NCBI GenBank assembly: GCA_937880805.1
Contig: CALGRR010000087.1
Coordinates: 1-64,000, forward strand
From: an uncultured Clostridia bacterium
GTDB lineage: Bacteria; Bacillota; Clostridia; Oscillospirales; Acutalibacteraceae
Length of the DNA: 64,000 nt
Direction of reading: 5' to 3'
The notes beneath the pieces are model-generated. The model saw nothing but the letters and a program-made list of their open reading frames with translations. It ran no database searches and had not been told where the DNA came from. Below, piece by piece: positions 1 through 8,200 of the stretch (positions are counted from its first letter, which is position 1; each line of letters begins with the position of its first letter). A program made the position numbers and the translations under genes.

Positions 1-8
1 CCGTCTTT

Positions 9-36
9 AACCCCTGGTAGAACCAGGGGTTTATTT
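9..36 (+). terminator. Rho-independent terminator
   Basis: A 10-bp perfect inverted repeat (9-18 with 22-31) has a three-base loop and is followed by TATTT. It probably ends a rightward gene lying left of the window. The U-tract is short, so strength is uncertain. Confidence 0.6.
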
Positions 37-56
37 CCACACCTGAAGGCACCAAT

Positions 57-93
57 AAAACCGAAATTCGATCAAACGACCGAATTTCGGTTT
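57..93 (-). terminator. Terminator of the phosphoesterase gene
   Basis: A 13-bp perfect stem (58-70 with 81-93) with a 10-base loop directly abuts the stop codon at 92-94. Read leftward it is followed by a T-rich tail, so it should end the leftward phosphoesterase transcript. It may also work in the other direction. Confidence 0.75.
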
Positions 94-925
94 ATTTATT
101 ATACAGTTTTGCAATAATAATTTCAGGGTTATTGTTTAGTCTGAATGGAAAAATGCTGTTTCCCAGTCCACGGCTTACTATCATTGAGGTGTCGCCCTCG
201 GAATATAAACCTGAATCATATTTCGGAAATAACCCCTGACCCGGTGCGAGAATACCGCCTGCAAACGGAATTCTGAACTGACCGCCGTGTGCGTGACCTG
301 AAAAGACCAAATTAAATTTGCTTTCAGCATAAGCATCAAACGCTTCGGGTCTGTGCGACAGAAGAATACTAAAATAATCCGATTCAGATTTAAAACTTTT
401 CAGCAAATTCTTTATAGTGTTTTCGGAGTTGTTCAGTGAGTAGAATGCGGGGTCTTCTATTCCTGAAATTGTTATTTTGTCATCAAACCGTTGAATTTCA
501 ACCGTTTTATTAATTAAAACATTAACTCCGGCTTGCAGGAGCTCATTTTCAATATCTTTATATTCCGATAATCTTGATTCGTGATTGCCGTTAACATAAT
601 AAACGGGAGCAATTTTCAAAGCGTTAACAGCAAATTCTGTTCCGACACTAATATTTGTATGCCTTGAATCAATGAGGTCGCCGGTTATTATGATAATATC
701 GGGGCTTGCGGCTTTAATCTTTTTTAACAATTCAGCGTTATCTTTGCCAAAACGGGCGTTGTGTAAATCAGAAATATGAGCAATCGTAAAACCGTTGAAC
801 CCTTCGGGGATTTTCTCGTTTGAGATGCTGATATTTGTTGTTTCAACTTTTATATTCCCACGGATTATCCATAGAATAAAAAGAATTATAAACACCAAAC
901 AAAAAGATAACAAATATTTTTTCAT
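92..925 (-). CDS. Membrane-anchored metallophosphoesterase (YkuE/YaeI-like)
   Basis: A 277-aa calcineurin-like phosphoesterase. One N-terminal membrane segment (about residues 4-22) is followed by the metal-binding signatures of the family: Asp53-x-His55 in SDLHNARFG, GD at 82-83, NGNHE at 112-116, His191 in LSHRPE, and GHAHGG with His211 and His213. The family includes B. subtilis YkuE and E. coli YaeI (UDP-2,3-diacylglucosamine hydrolase activity is known for YaeI), but the substrate here cannot be read from sequence. The anchor places the catalytic domain outside or at the membrane face. The small gene at 930-1256 ends 5 bases upstream, so both are probably cotranscribed from the promoter at 1276-1303, and a strong hairpin follows the stop. 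Confidence 0.88.
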   Translation of the reverse strand: MKKYLLSFCLVFIILFILWIIRGNIKVETTNISISNEKIPEGFNGFTIAHISDLHNARFGKDNAELLKKIKAASPDIIIITGDLIDSRHTNISVGTEFAVNALKIAPVYYVNGNHESRLSEYKDIENELLQAGVNVLINKTVEIQRFDDKITISGIEDPAFYSLNNSENTIKNLLKSFKSESDYFSILLSHRPEAFDAYAESKFNLVFSGHAHGGQFRIPFAGGILAPGQGLFPKYDSGLYSEGDTSMIVSRGLGNSIFPFRLNNNPEIIIAKLYNK

Positions 926-929
926 ATTA

Positions 930-1256
930 TCAAATAAGCTCCTTAAGCTTATCTAAAAATGCCTCTTCACCGAAGGTGTTGATTTTAAAAAGCATTGCCT
1001 GGCTTCCGCCTGCGGTTATCGCAGATAAGAATATTTTATCGTTTCCGCTTTGAAAGAGAGTAACACTTAAGCTGACTCTGTTGCTGCCCGTATAGCTGTA
1101 GCGTTCAAAAACTCTTACGCTGCAACGGGCATTATCCGTGATAAAATCGCTTGATTCTTCAAGACTTGCAGTTGAACTTCCGTTAAGTATTCCGTCGGTA
1201 ATACGCCTGATTATTTCATTGAAATCTCCGCTAAGTGTTTTTTCTAATTTAGCCAT
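930..1256 (-). CDS. Small DUF6054-like protein of unknown function
   Basis: A 108-aa protein without signal peptide or membrane segment. The start was set at the ATG ending at 1256 because an AGGAGGCG ribosome site sits at 1261-1268; a longer reading with 14 extra residues would begin upstream of the predicted transcription start. The sequence has an acidic N-terminal half and phrases such as RCSVRVFERYSYTG, TAGGSQAMLFKINTFGEE and a C-terminal LDKLKEL. These match my recollection of the DUF6054 family found in Clostridia, which has no assigned function. It lies 4 bases from the phosphoesterase and very likely shares its transcript. Confidence 0.7.
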   Translation of the reverse strand: MAKLEKTLSGDFNEIIRRITDGILNGSSTASLEESSDFITDNARCSVRVFERYSYTGSNRVSLSVTLFQSGNDKIFLSAITAGGSQAMLFKINTFGEEAFLDKLKELI

Positions 1257-1275
1257 AATATCGCCTCCTGATTTT

Positions 1276-1303
1276 ATTATAACGATTAATTTTTTCAAGT
1301 CAA
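1276..1303 (-). promoter_or_regulatory. SigA-type promoter, leftward
   Basis: Read leftward, TTGACT (1298-1303) and TATAAT (1276-1281) are 16 bases apart. Transcription would begin near 1269, immediately before the ribosome site at 1261-1268, giving a very short leader for the DUF6054-like gene. Confidence 0.7.
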
Positions 1304-1316
1304 TAATATTTTCTTG

Positions 1317-1345
1317 TTGCTATAATCCTTATAATATGCTAAAAT
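1317..1345 (+). promoter_or_regulatory. Candidate promoter of the mannonate operon
   Basis: TTGCTA (1317-1322) and TAAAAT (1340-1345) are 17 bases apart, 36 bases before the uxuA start. The -35 is weak, which would fit a promoter needing an activator or relief from a repressor, but no operator could be identified. Confidence 0.4.
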
Positions 1346-1380
1346 ATATTGGATTATAAAACAATTCTGGAGGAACTGTT

Positions 1381-2427
1381 ATGAAAATGAAACTTTCTTT
1401 CCGCTGGTATGGAGAAGATGATCCGATTTCTTTGGAATATATTTCTCAGATACCCGGTATGCGTTCTGTTGTTTCGGCGGTTTATGATGTTAAGCCCGGC
1501 GAAGTATGGCCTAAAGAAAGCCTTGCAAAAATGAAAGCCCAGTGCGAAAAACACGGACTGGTTTTTGATATTGTGGAGTCAATACCCGTTCACGAAGATA
1601 TAAAGCTCGGCAGAGGAAATGTTGAGCATCTTCTTGATGTTTACTGTGAAAATATCAGACGCTGTGCCGAATACGGTGTAAAATGTGTAACCTATAATTT
1701 TATGCCCGTTTTTGACTGGACAAGAACACAGCTTGATAAAAAAGCTCCTGACGGCTCAACAAGCCTTGTTATGTATTGGGACCAGATGAGAGGTCTTGAC
1801 CCGCTTAAGGATGATATACATCTTCCCGGCTGGGATTCAAGCTACACTCAGGAAGAGGTTCGTGAGCTTATAAATGCTTACGGTGAAATCGGCGAAGAAG
1901 GTCTTTGGGCTAATCTTGAAAGATTTCTTAAGAAGGTTATTCCTGTTGCTGAAGAATGCGGAGTAAGAATGGCTATTCATCCTGATGATCCCCCCTACCC
2001 CATTTTCGGTCTTCCCAGAATAATAACAAACGAAGCAAATCTTGACAGATTCCTTGCTATTGTTGACAGCCCCGCAAACAGCCTTTGCCTTTGCACGGGC
2101 AGCCTTGGCTGTGCAGACAGCAATGATATTCCCGCAATGGTCAGAAAATACGCTGAAATGGACAGAATAGCGTTTATGCATATCAGAAATGTTAAGATTA
2201 TGGATGACGGTTCATTTGAAGAAAGAGCTCATCTTTCATCCTGCGGAAGCCTTGATATATTTGAAGTTGTTAAAGCGTTGACAGATAACGGATTTGAAGG
2301 TTATGTACGCCCTGACCACGGCAGAATGATCTGGGGCGAAACCGGAAAGCCCGGCTACGGTCTTTTTGACAGAGCACTCGGTGCGGCTTATATCAACGGA
2401 CTTTTTGAAGCGTGCGAAAAAGCATAA
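1381..2427 (+). CDS. uxuA: D-mannonate dehydratase
   Basis: Cytoplasmic 348-aa enzyme that dehydrates D-mannonate to 2-keto-3-deoxygluconate in hexuronate catabolism. Recognition rests on full-length resemblance to UxuA: the N-terminal SFRWYGEDDPISLEYISQIP, the middle VCTYNFMPVFDWTRT-like stretch, the metal-site region MAIHPDDPPYPIFGLPRI, and the C-terminal YVRPDHGRMIWGE. Length is normal for the shorter Gram-positive form. Ribosome site GGAGGAACTG lies just before the ATG. It is the first gene of a tight operon with an SDR oxidoreductase, KDPG aldolase and KDG kinase, which together carry fructuronate/mannonate to pyruvate and glyceraldehyde-3-phosphate. No uronate isomerase or transporter is in the window. 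Confidence 0.95.
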   Translation: MKMKLSFRWYGEDDPISLEYISQIPGMRSVVSAVYDVKPGEVWPKESLAKMKAQCEKHGLVFDIVESIPVHEDIKLGRGNVEHLLDVYCENIRRCAEYGVKCVTYNFMPVFDWTRTQLDKKAPDGSTSLVMYWDQMRGLDPLKDDIHLPGWDSSYTQEEVRELINAYGEIGEEGLWANLERFLKKVIPVAEECGVRMAIHPDDPPYPIFGLPRIITNEANLDRFLAIVDSPANSLCLCTGSLGCADSNDIPAMVRKYAEMDRIAFMHIRNVKIMDDGSFEERAHLSSCGSLDIFEVVKALTDNGFEGYVRPDHGRMIWGETGKPGYGLFDRALGAAYINGLFEACEKA

Positions 2428-2445
2428 AATAAAGGAGAAAAAGCT

Positions 2446-3297
2446 ATGAATAAAAATGTTTTAAATACAGATCTCAGCGGCAAGGTTGCCGTTGTTACCG
2501 GTGCGGGCGGTGTTCTTTGCAGTTATTTTTCAAAGGTTCTTGCAAGAGCAGGTGCAAAGGTTGCACTTCTTGACCTTAATGAAGAAGCAGCAAAAACATA
2601 TGCCGATGAAATAATCGCTGAAGGCGGCATTGCAAAAGCATATGCCTGCAATGTTCTGGATAAAGATATTTGCTATGATGTTTCAGAAAAAGTTCTTTCG
2701 GATTTCGGTCCCTGCGATATACTTGTTAACGGTGCGGGCGGAAATAATCCCAAAGCAACAACCGATAAAGAATATTTCGAGCTCGGTGATATTGATGCTG
2801 ACACAAAGAGCTTTTTTGACCTGGATGCTTCTGGTGTAGGATTTGTTTTCAATCTTAACTTCCTCGGAACGCTTATTCCTACTCAGGCTTTTGCCCGTCA
2901 GATGGTTGGCAGAGAAGGCTGCAGCATCCTTAATATATCATCAATGAATGCTTATACTCCCCTCACAAAAATCCCCGCTTATTCAGGAGCTAAAGCCGCA
3001 ATTTCAAACTTCACACAATGGCTTGCCGTTCATTTTTCAAAGGTAGGCATCCGTGTTAATGCCATTGCACCGGGATTTTTCTCAACAAAGCAGAACGCAA
3101 AGCTTCTTTGGAATGATGACGGAACACCCACCGCAAGAACCGGCAAAATTCTTGCCGCAACACCTATGGGCAGATTCGGAAAAAGCGAAGAACTCGAGGG
3201 CGGTCTTCTTTTCCTTGTTAATGAAGAGGCGGCAGGATTTATCACGGGAGTTGTTCTTCCTGTTGACGGCGGATTCTCCGCTTATTCAGGCGTTTGA
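2446..3297 (+). CDS. uxuB: SDR-family D-mannonate oxidoreductase (fructuronate reductase)
   Basis: A 283-aa short-chain dehydrogenase/reductase. Residues about 12-22 hold the Rossmann glycine motif (VVTGAGGVL), NGAG follows near residue 97, and the catalytic Ser is in ILNISSMNAY with the Tyr-x-x-x-Lys pair in YSGAKAAISNF. The C-terminus has the usual PVDGGFSAYSGV ending. It is placed between uxuA and the KDG genes, the position of the SDR-type mannonate oxidoreductase (B. subtilis UxuB/YjmF), which interconverts D-fructuronate and D-mannonate with NAD(P)H. It is unrelated in sequence to E. coli UxuB. The function is assigned from family plus context; another sugar-acid dehydrogenase of this operon type is possible. 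Confidence 0.85.
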   Translation: MNKNVLNTDLSGKVAVVTGAGGVLCSYFSKVLARAGAKVALLDLNEEAAKTYADEIIAEGGIAKAYACNVLDKDICYDVSEKVLSDFGPCDILVNGAGGNNPKATTDKEYFELGDIDADTKSFFDLDASGVGFVFNLNFLGTLIPTQAFARQMVGREGCSILNISSMNAYTPLTKIPAYSGAKAAISNFTQWLAVHFSKVGIRVNAIAPGFFSTKQNAKLLWNDDGTPTARTGKILAATPMGRFGKSEELEGGLLFLVNEEAAGFITGVVLPVDGGFSAYSGV

Positions 3298-3323
3298 TTT
3301 TAATTATATTGGAGTGAATTATT

Positions 3324-3971
3324 ATGAATAAAATGAATGAAAGAATTTCTTCAATCGGTGTTGTTCCCGTTATTAAGCTTAACAGCCCCGAAACTGATGC
3401 CGTTCCTCTTGCAAAAGCCCTTTGCGAAGGCGGACTTCCCGTTGCAGAGGTTACATTCCGTGCTGCGGGTGCTGATACTGCAATAAAGCTTATGAAAGAA
3501 GCTTGCCCTGAAATGCTTGTTGGTGCGGGCACGGTGCTGACAATCGAGCAGGTTGACAAAGCAATTTCGGCGGGTGCGGAATTTATCGTTACTCCCGGTT
3601 TTGACCCTGAAATCGTTGCATATTGCGTTGAGAAAAATATGCCGATATATCCCGGATGCACAACACCTACAGATTATCATGCCGCTTTGAAATTCGGACT
3701 TGAGGTTCTTAAATTTTTCCCCGCAGAGCAGTCGGGCGGTCTTGCGAAAATTAAAGCAATGAGTGCTCCTTTCCCGATGTTTAAGGTTATGCCCACCGGC
3801 GGCATTTCACTTAAGAATCTGAAAGAATATATTTCCGCACCCGTTATCGCAGCGTGCGGAGGCTCATATATGGTAACAGCGGAGCTTATTGATAATCATA
3901 AATGGGATGAGATTATTGAGCTTTGCAAAAAGTCAGTTGAAATTGTAAAGGAGGCTCGCAGCAATGGTTAA
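3324..3971 (+). CDS. eda: 2-keto-3-deoxy-6-phosphogluconate aldolase
   Basis: A 215-aa class I aldolase (KDPG/KHG aldolase family) that splits KDPG into pyruvate and glyceraldehyde-3-phosphate. Visible family features are the N-terminal GVVPVIKLN, EVTFRAAGAD with the conserved Glu, GAGTVLT, TPGFDPE, the PGCTTPTD loop and the Schiff-base Lys in LKFFPAEQSGG, followed by MPTGGIS of the phosphate site. Usual length is about 205-215. A GGAGTG ribosome site precedes the start; a second Met three codons in is an alternative. The gene overlaps kdgK by 8 bases, indicating coupled translation of the kinase that makes its substrate. Confidence 0.93.
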   Translation: MNKMNERISSIGVVPVIKLNSPETDAVPLAKALCEGGLPVAEVTFRAAGADTAIKLMKEACPEMLVGAGTVLTIEQVDKAISAGAEFIVTPGFDPEIVAYCVEKNMPIYPGCTTPTDYHAALKFGLEVLKFFPAEQSGGLAKIKAMSAPFPMFKVMPTGGISLKNLKEYISAPVIAACGGSYMVTAELIDNHKWDEIIELCKKSVEIVKEARSNG

Positions 3972-4986
3972 AATTGTTACATTCGGCGAAATTATGCTTC
4001 GCCTTGCACCTAACGGATACTACAGATTTTTTCAGAATGATCAGATGCAGGCAACCTTCGGCGGCGGTGAGGCCAATGTAGCGGTTTCACTTGCAAACTA
4101 CGGAATGGAAAGCGTTTATGTTACAAAGCTTCCCAAGCACGCTATCGGTCAGGCTGCTGTTGATTCACTGCGTTATTTCGGTGTTGACACATCAAAAATC
4201 GTTCGCGGCGGTGACAGAGTCGGTATATATTTTCTTGAAAAAGGTGCATCACAAAGAGGTTCTGTTTGCATTTATGACAGAGCTTATTCCGCAATTCAGC
4301 AGGCAAGTGCCGAAGATTTTGATTGGGACAGTATTTTTGAAGGTGCTGATTGGTTCCACTTTACCGGTATCACCCCGGCTCTCGGTTCAAATCTTGTTGA
4401 AATATGCCGTCAGGCTTGCGTTGCAGCTAAAGCAAAGGGTGTTAAGATTTCCTGCGACTTAAACTACAGAGGCAAGCTCTGGACCCGTGCACAAGCAAGA
4501 GAGGCAATGACCGAGCTTTGTAAGTATGTTGATGTTTGCATTTCAAACGAAGAGGATGCAAAGGATGTTTTCGGTATAGAAGCAGAAGGCACGGATATTT
4601 ACGGCGGAAAGCTTAATCACGAAGGCTATAAATCAGTTGCAAAGCAGCTTGCCGATAAATTCGGATTTGAAAAGGTTGCAATAACACTCCGCACATCAAT
4701 TTCAGCGAGTGATAATGATTGGGCGGGTATGCTTTATGACGGCGAGAATTACTGCTTCTCAAAGAGCTATCACCTCCATATTGTTGACCGTGTTGGCGGC
4801 GGCGATTCATTTGGCGGAGGACTTATTTATTCGCTTCTCAGCGGTAAGTCAACTCAGGAAGCTATTGAATTTGCAGTTGCAGCTTCCGCACTCAAGCATT
4901 CTGTTGAGGGCGATTATAACCGTGTGAGCGTATCTGAGGTTGAAAAGCTTGCGGGCGGCGATGGCTCTGGCAGAGTACAGAGATAA
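3964..4986 (+). CDS. kdgK: 2-keto-3-deoxygluconate kinase (PfkB family)
   Basis: A 340-aa ribokinase/PfkB-family sugar kinase. The N-terminal VTFGEIMLRLAPNG and the FGGGEANVAVSLANYG region are typical of KDG kinases, and the C-terminal DRVGGGDSFGGGLIYSLL holds the catalytic Asp and anion hole (PfkB signature 2). It phosphorylates 2-keto-3-deoxygluconate from UxuA to KDPG for the aldolase. The GGAGG ribosome site lies inside the end of eda and the two genes overlap by 8 bases. A bidirectional terminator follows at once, so this is the last gene of the mannonate operon. Confidence 0.92.
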   Translation: MVKIVTFGEIMLRLAPNGYYRFFQNDQMQATFGGGEANVAVSLANYGMESVYVTKLPKHAIGQAAVDSLRYFGVDTSKIVRGGDRVGIYFLEKGASQRGSVCIYDRAYSAIQQASAEDFDWDSIFEGADWFHFTGITPALGSNLVEICRQACVAAKAKGVKISCDLNYRGKLWTRAQAREAMTELCKYVDVCISNEEDAKDVFGIEAEGTDIYGGKLNHEGYKSVAKQLADKFGFEKVAITLRTSISASDNDWAGMLYDGENYCFSKSYHLHIVDRVGGGDSFGGGLIYSLLSGKSTQEAIEFAVAASALKHSVEGDYNRVSVSEVEKLAGGDGSGRVQR

Positions 4987-4991
4987 AAAAT

Positions 4992-5033
4992 AACGCTGTG
5001 TGTTAATTGAAACACGCAGCGTTTTAATTTTTA
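4992..5033. terminator. Bidirectional terminator between kdgK and sdaAA
   Basis: The arms 4992-5004 and 5011-5023 pair over 13 positions with one mismatch and are flanked by an A-rich tract on the left and a T-rich tract on the right. It serves two convergent operons. Confidence 0.85.
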
Positions 5034-5912
5034 TTTGCATCCGCCGAAGATACTGCATTTATAAGAACAACCCGTTGGAGTTGCAGCACAACCGCCCAAG
5101 GCTGTTTCTTTTAAATCTCTGGGCATTCTTCTTCCGATTTTCAGCATCGCTTCGGCCATTTCATCAAAAGGAATAACAGCTTTTATTCCGCTTAAAGCCA
5201 TTTCGGCACTTGTGAGAGCATTTGCGGCACCAACAGCGTTTCGGCTCTGGCAAGGCACTTCAACAAGACCTGCAAGAGGGTCACAAGCCAGACCGAGCAA
5301 ATTGCTCAAGGCTATTGATGCAGCATCAAAGGCTTGTTCGGTATTTCCACCCATCATAACAACCGCAGCCGCCGCTGCCATTGCTGAGGCGGAGCCTATT
5401 TCTGCCTGACAGCCTGCTTCGGCACCCGACACAGAGGCGTTTTTCATAAGAATACAGCCAACGGCACCTGCTGTAAAAAGTCCGTCAATGAGAGTTTTCT
5501 CATCAAGACCGAATTCTTCTTCAAGAGCAAACAGAATTGCAGGAACAACACCGGAAGAACCTGCGGTAGGTGCAGCCACAATAACGCCCATCGATGCATT
5601 AACTTCGGGCACGGCCTGCGAATACATCAGAACCTTTGTTAAAACATTTCCGCATATTGATTTGCCTGATTTATAATGTTCATTAAGCTTTGATGACTCT
5701 CCGCCGATTAATCCGCCAACAGATTTATTGATGGTTTCCAGAGGCTTATGAGCTGAAATACGCATAATATCAAGAGAGTGCTTTATTTTTGATTCTATAA
5801 TCTCAACAGGAGTTTCTGTTTCAACAGCTTCTCGCTCCCGCATTATATCTGAAATCGACTTATTGTTACTTTTACAAAGCTCAATAAATTCATAAGCGTT
5901 ATGAAAATCCAT
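5031..5912 (-). CDS. sdaAA: L-serine dehydratase, iron-sulfur type, alpha subunit
   Basis: A 293-aa catalytic subunit of the two-subunit [4Fe-4S] L-serine dehydratase, which converts L-serine to pyruvate and ammonia without PLP. Recognisable family stretches are GGLIGGESSKL, MGVIVAAPTAGSSGVVPA, GAEAGCQAEIGSASAMAAAA, the cysteine-containing ACDPLAGLVEVPCQSRNA and the C-terminal LGGCAATPTGCSYKC. Cysteines in these last two stretches are the likely cluster ligands, by family knowledge. Length is normal. A strong ribosome site (GGAGGGGAG) precedes the ATG, 12 bases after sdaAB. The enzyme is oxygen-sensitive and fits an amino-acid-using anaerobe. Confidence 0.95.
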   Translation of the reverse strand: MDFHNAYEFIELCKSNNKSISDIMREREAVETETPVEIIESKIKHSLDIMRISAHKPLETINKSVGGLIGGESSKLNEHYKSGKSICGNVLTKVLMYSQAVPEVNASMGVIVAAPTAGSSGVVPAILFALEEEFGLDEKTLIDGLFTAGAVGCILMKNASVSGAEAGCQAEIGSASAMAAAAAVVMMGGNTEQAFDAASIALSNLLGLACDPLAGLVEVPCQSRNAVGAANALTSAEMALSGIKAVIPFDEMAEAMLKIGRRMPRDLKETALGGCAATPTGCSYKCSIFGGCK

Positions 5913-5924
5913 ATTCTCCCCTCC

Positions 5925-6593
5925 TTATCTTTTGAAACACATTACATCTTCAACGGCAGAGCTTGCCTTGATTATTGTTACTGCATTTTCATTTATCTCT
6001 TCATCCGATTCAATAATCGTGAATGCCGTGCCGCCTTTCTTTTCGCGGAAAACTCTCAGAAATGCGATGTTTACTTCACAAACGCTGAGAACGGATGTTA
6101 CATTTGCAACAACACCGGGAGAATCCTTATGAATAACAATAAGAGCGTGATACTCACCGGTAAAATGAACTTTAACACCGTTGATTTTTGAAAGTCTGAC
6201 TTTTCCGCCGCCGAGAGATTCACCTCTGACGGTTAACATTCTGCCTGATTTGCATTCAACAATTATATCAACCGTGTTGGGATGAATATCGGTTTCTTCT
6301 TCGTTTGTTTCAAAGGAATATTCGATTCCTGCTTCTTTTGCGAGCTCAAACGAATCACGGATTCTGACATCATCGGTTTCAAATCCCATAATGCCGCCGA
6401 GCAATGCTCTGTCGGTACCGTGGCCGCGATATGTTTGCGCAAACGAGCCGTAAAGAATGAAATTAATCTTTTTAATATCGTCACCTATCATTTTTCTTGT
6501 GAGAAGTGCAATCATTGCTGCACCCGCAGTATGAGAGCTTGAAGGACCAACCATATTCGGTCCGATAACATCAAAAATACTAATGAATGACAT
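5925..6593 (-). CDS. sdaAB: L-serine dehydratase, iron-sulfur type, beta subunit
   Basis: A 222-aa partner subunit. The N-terminal half carries the serine-dehydratase beta signature (SIFDVIGPNMVGPSSSHTAG at about residues 5-24, and FILYGSFAQTYRGHGTDRAL), and the C-terminal part from about residue 148 is an ACT domain (ALIVIHKDSPGVVANVTSVL), probably a regulatory amino-acid site. It is upstream of sdaAA and both are read from the promoter at 6624-6652. Ribosome site AAAGGAG lies 9 bases before the ATG. Subunit order beta-alpha is the usual Gram-positive arrangement. Confidence 0.95.
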   Translation of the reverse strand: MSFISIFDVIGPNMVGPSSSHTAGAAMIALLTRKMIGDDIKKINFILYGSFAQTYRGHGTDRALLGGIMGFETDDVRIRDSFELAKEAGIEYSFETNEEETDIHPNTVDIIVECKSGRMLTVRGESLGGGKVRLSKINGVKVHFTGEYHALIVIHKDSPGVVANVTSVLSVCEVNIAFLRVFREKKGGTAFTIIESDEEINENAVTIIKASSAVEDVMCFKR

Positions 6594-6623
6594 TACGCCG
6601 TCTCCTTTTATTTTGTTATGGTA

Positions 6624-6652
6624 ATTATATTTTGTTATGCTTTAAAAGTCAA
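6624..6652 (-). promoter_or_regulatory. SigA promoter of the serine dehydratase operon
   Basis: Read leftward, TTGACT (6647-6652) and a perfect TATAAT (6624-6629) are 17 bases apart, 31 bases upstream of the sdaAB start. No operator-like repeat is evident. Confidence 0.8.
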
Positions 6653-6740
6653 TATAACTGTGTAAACTAATTATACAGAGCTAATCCGCATCGGTTACGT
6701 ATTTTAATTCAAATAATCGACAAAATATGTAAATATGCAC

Positions 6741-6769
6741 TTGATTTTTATACATTTTGTATTTATAAT
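6741..6769 (+). promoter_or_regulatory. SigA promoter of the nucleoside importer operon
   Basis: TTGATT (6741-6746) and TATAAT (6764-6769) are 17 bases apart, about 70 bases upstream of the binding-protein start. The surrounding 6653-6838 stretch is A+T-rich, with no other recognisable signal besides this and the divergent promoter. Confidence 0.8.
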
Positions 6770-6838
6770 TATTTATAAATGATTATTAAGTCAGATTTTT
6801 TTGGCTTTTTAATAAAAAATTTTTGGAGGTAACTCAAA

Positions 6839-8077
6839 ATGCAGAAGTTAAAAAAGATTCTCGCAGTCATCCTTTCGCTTGTTTTTGTTTTCAGCTTTGC
6901 AGCTTGCGGCAATAACGAAGATGTTGACCCCAATGCAGGCAGCGAATCAACAAGCAACGTTGCAAAAACCGACCTTAAAGTTGGCTTTATTTTCCTTCAC
7001 GACGAAAACTCAACCTATGACCTTAACTTCATCAACGCTGCAAAGGCAGCTTGTGATGCTCTCGGCGTTGAAATGATTCCCAAGTACAATATTCCCGAAG
7101 GCAGCGAATGCTTTGAAGAAGCTTGCGACCTTGTTGACCGCGGATGCAGCATTATTTTTGCAGACAGCTTCGGTCACGAAGATTTTATGATTCAGGCTGC
7201 TCAGAAATATCCTGATGTTCAGTTCTGCCATGCAACAGGCACAAAAGCTCACACAGCAGGCCTTGCAAACTTCCACAATGCATTTGCATCAATCTATGAA
7301 GGCCGCTATCTTGCAGGTATTGCTGCAGGTATGAAGCTTAATGAAATGATCGAGGCAGGTCAGTTCACAGCTGAAGAAGCAAAGATGGGCTATGTTGGTG
7401 CATATACCTATGCTGAAGTTATTTCAGGCTACACTTCATTCTATCTTGGTGCAAAATCAGTTTGCCCCAGCGTAACAATGGAAGTTCAGTTCACCGGTTC
7501 CTGGTATGATGAAACAGCAGAGAAGGAAGCTGCAAACGTTCTTATCAGCAACGGCTGTAAGCTTATCAGCCAGCACGCAGACTCAATGGGTGCTCCCACA
7601 GCTTGCGAAACAAAGGGTATTCCCAATGTTTCCTATAACGGCAGCACAGTTGCAGCTTGCCCCAACACATTCATCATTTCCTCAAGAATTGACTGGACAC
7701 CCTACTTCAAGTATATGATCAACTGCGTAAACAACGGCGAAGCAATCGACACAGACTGGTGCAAGGGTATTCCCGAAGGCTCTGTTGTTCTTACAGAAAT
7801 CAACGATAAGGCTGCAGCTGCCGGCACAGCAGAAGCTATCGAAGCAGCAAAGGCTGAGCTTGTAGCAGGCACACGCCACGTATTTGACACTTCAACATTC
7901 ACAGTTGGCGGCGAAACACTTACATCATATATGGCTGATGTTGATACAGATGCAGATTACACAAAGGATACCGAGGCTATAGCAGACGGTTATTTCCACG
8001 AATCCGAATTCCGTTCAGCTCCTTATTTTGATATTGCTGAAATCGACGGTATCAAGACTCTCAACACAGCATTCTGA
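6839..8077 (+). CDS. BMP-family nucleoside-binding lipoprotein of an ABC importer
   Basis: A 412-aa solute-binding lipoprotein. A type II signal peptide ends in a lipobox (SFAACG, Cys22), followed by an acidic/Ser-rich linker to about residue 45 and a basic-membrane-protein domain (KVGFIFLHDENSTYD, GCSIIFADSFGH, GRYLAGIAAGMK, MGYVGAYTYAEVISGYTSF). The family includes B. subtilis NupN and Borrelia BmpA, which bind purine nucleosides. The following ATPase and two permeases match the NupNOPQ layout, so purine nucleoside uptake is inferred; the exact ligand is unknown. It has its own strong promoter, a GGAGGT ribosome site, and a terminator-like hairpin downstream that may favour its excess over the membrane components. 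Confidence 0.9.
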   Translation: MQKLKKILAVILSLVFVFSFAACGNNEDVDPNAGSESTSNVAKTDLKVGFIFLHDENSTYDLNFINAAKAACDALGVEMIPKYNIPEGSECFEEACDLVDRGCSIIFADSFGHEDFMIQAAQKYPDVQFCHATGTKAHTAGLANFHNAFASIYEGRYLAGIAAGMKLNEMIEAGQFTAEEAKMGYVGAYTYAEVISGYTSFYLGAKSVCPSVTMEVQFTGSWYDETAEKEAANVLISNGCKLISQHADSMGAPTACETKGIPNVSYNGSTVAACPNTFIISSRIDWTPYFKYMINCVNNGEAIDTDWCKGIPEGSVVLTEINDKAAAAGTAEAIEAAKAELVAGTRHVFDTSTFTVGGETLTSYMADVDTDADYTKDTEAIADGYFHESEFRSAPYFDIAEIDGIKTLNTAF

Positions 8078-8094
8078 TTTAATATTGCTAAAAA

Positions 8095-8130
8095 GTTAAG
8101 CGGAGTTTAAACGCTCCGCTTAACGTTTTA
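8095..8130 (+). terminator. Intra-operon terminator after the binding protein
   Basis: An 11-bp perfect stem (8095-8105 with 8114-8124) with an 8-base loop is followed by GTTTTATTG. It lies between the lipoprotein and the ATPase gene, where partial readthrough would lower transporter-gene transcription relative to the lipoprotein. Confidence 0.8.
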
Positions 8131-8200
8131 TTGTTTACCTTTTCAAAAGCCGATTGTAATGCTAAAACCGGTTTTTGAAAGAATAAACAGGAGGTTGAAA

